Part shown: piece by piece, positions 62,446 to 64,000 of the stretch
Layout: each line of letters begins with the position of its first letter
Position numbering within the stretch: the stretch's first letter is position 1
Assembly: GCA_015490805.1 (NCBI GenBank)
Contig: WFXC01000044.1
Location: 1-64,000, forward strand
Origin: Candidatus Kapaibacterium sp.
GTDB taxonomy: Bacteria; Bacteroidota; Ignavibacteria; Kapaibacteriales; WFXC01
Direction of reading: 5' to 3'
Length of the DNA stretch: 64,000 nt
Notes under the pieces: generated by a model
Told to the model about the DNA's origin: nothing
Database searches by the model: none
What the model saw: the letters and a program-made list of their open reading frames with translations, nothing else
Made by a program: the position numbers and the translations under genes

Positions 62446-62613
62446 ATGGAAAGAACGAAGAAACGGCAGGACTACTACCCGATGGAAAAAAGCACCGACG
62501 ATTGGTTGTCCTCAATCAGCAGTAAAATCGGTGATGATCAGACAAATCATCCGATCACCAGCGAAAATTTGTTTATTCCTGATGTGAAACCATTCGGAAG
62601 GAGCAAGCAATGA
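62446..62613 (+). CDS. Possible small protein (55 aa) coupled to the HAF-repeat gene
   Basis: The frame from ATG 62446 contains STDDWLSSISSKIGDDQTN and ENLFIPDVKPFGRSKQ, which look protein-like, and its stop overlaps the next ATG (ATGA). No ribosome site is seen, and the upstream part of this frame is antisense-free shadow of the glycine-rich gene. Either a genuine short gene or a trace of an older one. Confidence 0.3.
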   Translation: MERTKKRQDYYPMEKSTDDWLSSISSKIGDDQTNHPITSENLFIPDVKPFGRSKQ

Positions 62614-64000
62614 AACAGTTCACCCTCCTCCAATGGCTACTCATACTTCTAACAACAACTTCTCTCACCGCGCAAAACCTGGATTGGCTGGGAACCCCTC
62701 CCGGATATGCTTCCAGCCGAGCTTTGGCTCTGACTCCTGATGGCAGCGAAGTTCTGGTGCAGTCATACGATACAACGTTAATACAGGTTCTCACAACGCT
62801 GTGGGAAAGCAGTAGTCAGTCACATACTCCAATTAACACTTCGTGGATTCAGCTTCAGGGATACGATATTGCAGGAGATGGAGAAACGGTGGTAGGCATT
62901 GGTGTTCCGGAGGAAGGCGATGATCTTCAACCTTTTCTCCGTCGAGCCGACACAGTTATTGCCCTTTCTGTCCCCGAAGGAACGTGGTATGCCATTGCAC
63001 GAAGCATCTCGCAAAACGGGCGCGTCATAGTCGGTAGTTGGGTAGATTCTGTCGGTATCTCTCATGCCTGTTGGTGGAATTCTATGGGAGAGTTCTCGGA
63101 GCTACCTTTACCGAAAGACGGTGAAGCTGAGGCTGTAGATGTTTCAGCAAATGGTGATGAAATTCTCGGCATTCTCCGAACAGACAAAGGAGAGTTCATC
63201 GTTCTCTTATGGCGTCGGAAAGGAGATAGCTATGTTGTAGAACAACTTCCTGTTCCTGCAAACTACCTCTATGCATCTGCGCGAGCAATTTCGTCAGATG
63301 GAACGTTCGTCGTTGGGGCTGTGGCTGACACTTCCCTGACCCCCTTAGCAGCAGTATGGGATCTCCGGCACTCACCAGTAGAGGTATATGTGCTTCCTCT
63401 CCCCGATGACATCAGACCCAGCGAAGCTCTCGTTGTTTCGAACACTACTGCCTCGATGGGATCTTCCGATCCCACAATCCTTGGGCGATGGATAGCTTCT
63501 TCCGGTGAAGAGAGAATATTCCGCTGGACAGCACAAACAGGATTTGAAGATCTTTCCTACACCTATGCAGCGCTGCTACAAGATAGTTCGCTACTTGGCA
63601 CTCCAACTGCCATTACTCCCGACGGCAGCGTGATTGTGGGACAGGGATACAATGGCGCATCGCAAAGGATAGAAGCATATCGGCTCAGCATCAGCAATTT
63701 CCCTCCGTCAATTCCAGAAATGCTGTCCCCTGATAGCGCTGCACAGAAAGGACCAACGCCAACCTTTGTGGTGCGCGGAGAAGATCCCAACGGTGACTCC
63801 GTACGCTATGAAATAGCAGTGTGGCAGGGTACGGATGTGCGAACGTATCGGACCGACTGGGTAGCCAGTGGTGAACCTGATAGTGTTACCGTTCCTCAGA
63901 TCGCTTCTCTCTCATCGGGACAATGGTGGTGGCGTGTGCGCGCAGAAGACAAAGCGGGCACACGGGGATCCTGGAGTGACTCGCTGTCCTTCAGCGTCAC
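62610..64000 (+). CDS. Secreted HAF-repeat protein with fibronectin-like domain, 3' end outside window
   Basis: The frame is open for 463 codons to the edge. AAGGAG 7 nt before ATG 62610 fixes the start; a signal peptide ends LTTTSLTAQ. Residues about 30-370 hold repeats of the HAF kind: ISQNGRVIVGSWVDSVG, VSANGDEILGILRTD, ISSDGTFVVGAVADTS, ITPDGSVIVGQGYNG, each followed by a Trp. From about 375 a fibronectin-like segment follows (VRGEDPNGDSVRYEIAVW, GQWWWRVRAEDKAGT). HAF repeats are found in extracellular proteins, including autotransporter-linked ones. Further domains lie outside the window. Confidence 0.78.
   Translation, partial: MKQFTLLQWLLILLTTTSLTAQNLDWLGTPPGYASSRALALTPDGSEVLVQSYDTTLIQVLTTLWESSSQSHTPINTSWIQLQGYDIAGDGETVVGIGVPEEGDDLQPFLRRADTVIALSVPEGTWYAIARSISQNGRVIVGSWVDSVGISHACWWNSMGEFSELPLPKDGEAEAVDVSANGDEILGILRTDKGEFIVLLWRRKGDSYVVEQLPVPANYLYASARAISSDGTFVVGAVADTSLTPLAAVWDLRHSPVEVYVLPLPDDIRPSEALVVSNTTASMGSSDPTILGRWIASSGEERIFRWTAQTGFEDLSYTYAALLQDSSLLGTPTAITPDGSVIVGQGYNGASQRIEAYRLSISNFPPSIPEMLSPDSAAQKGPTPTFVVRGEDPNGDSVRYEIAVWQGTDVRTYRTDWVASGEPDSVTVPQIASLSSGQWWWRVRAEDKAGTRGSWSDSLSFSV

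Overview
The window is a dense bacterial chromosome segment of about 54% G+C by eye. It probably comes from the Bacteroidota/Chlorobi/Ignavibacteria side of the tree, perhaps the Kapabacteria. That placement is inference. It rests on the many secreted proteins with IgGFc-binding-like, HAF-like, DUF4397-like and beta-propeller domains, on propeller lipoproteins paired with small secreted cysteine proteins, and on flhF-flhG-fliA, which suggests a motile member of this group. No rRNA or named marker is present to settle it.

Layout. 1-2055 (minus): a secreted IgGFc-binding-like protein leaving the left edge, and a small gene before it. 2521-5444 (plus): infC-rpmI-rplT-pheS plus a LolD-type ATPase. 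5417-10679 (minus): a partner-switching signalling set (anti-sigma kinase, STAS antagonist, membrane SpoIIE phosphatase, degenerate CHASE-PAS kinase). 10757-15804: flavin reductase-like protein, a second SpoIIE phosphatase overlapping folP, rpmG, a MazG-like enzyme and a SpoU methyltransferase. 16144-22997 (minus): a tightly overlapping polysaccharide operon (rfbB, UDP-sugar dehydrogenase, wecB, SLBB exporter, Wzi-like barrel). 23190-32087: CPBP protease, AtuA-like protein, DUF2279 protein, tRNA-Lys(CTT), and a five-gene minus operon with a CCA-adding enzyme and a potassium channel. 32189-36250 (plus): flhF, flhG, a membrane protein, fliA and an HDOD protein.

36958-54635 is the unusual part. 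An ECF sigma factor gene (39223-39912) sits among five paralogous secreted proteins, each with a thioredoxin-like domain followed by a propeller-like region, a propeller-only relative, small cysteine-containing proteins, an outer-membrane barrel and a coiled-coil protein. Seven copies of one 29-bp bipartite element, GCAAAAAA-N12-GTGTATATA with invariant spacing, lie upstream of these units on both strands. I propose a local sigma regulon of peptide/thioredoxin-propeller cassettes. The sigma gene has an 11-G tract that controls whether its C-terminus ends in a Cys-Gly-Cys tail. The array shows recombination and decay: repeated cassette boundaries, an orphan 3' end, frameshifted copies, and a cassette whose two genes each carry one in-frame stop.

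54854-64000: truA, mtaB, a thioesterase, then three large secreted proteins (DUF4397-like lipoprotein, glycine-rich lipoprotein, HAF-repeat protein leaving the right edge).

Clusters of short intergenic palindromes, whose stems vary by compensatory changes, fill many gaps (2181-2390, 15867-16108, 26627-26776, 27073-27289, 36360-36838, 57588-57990).
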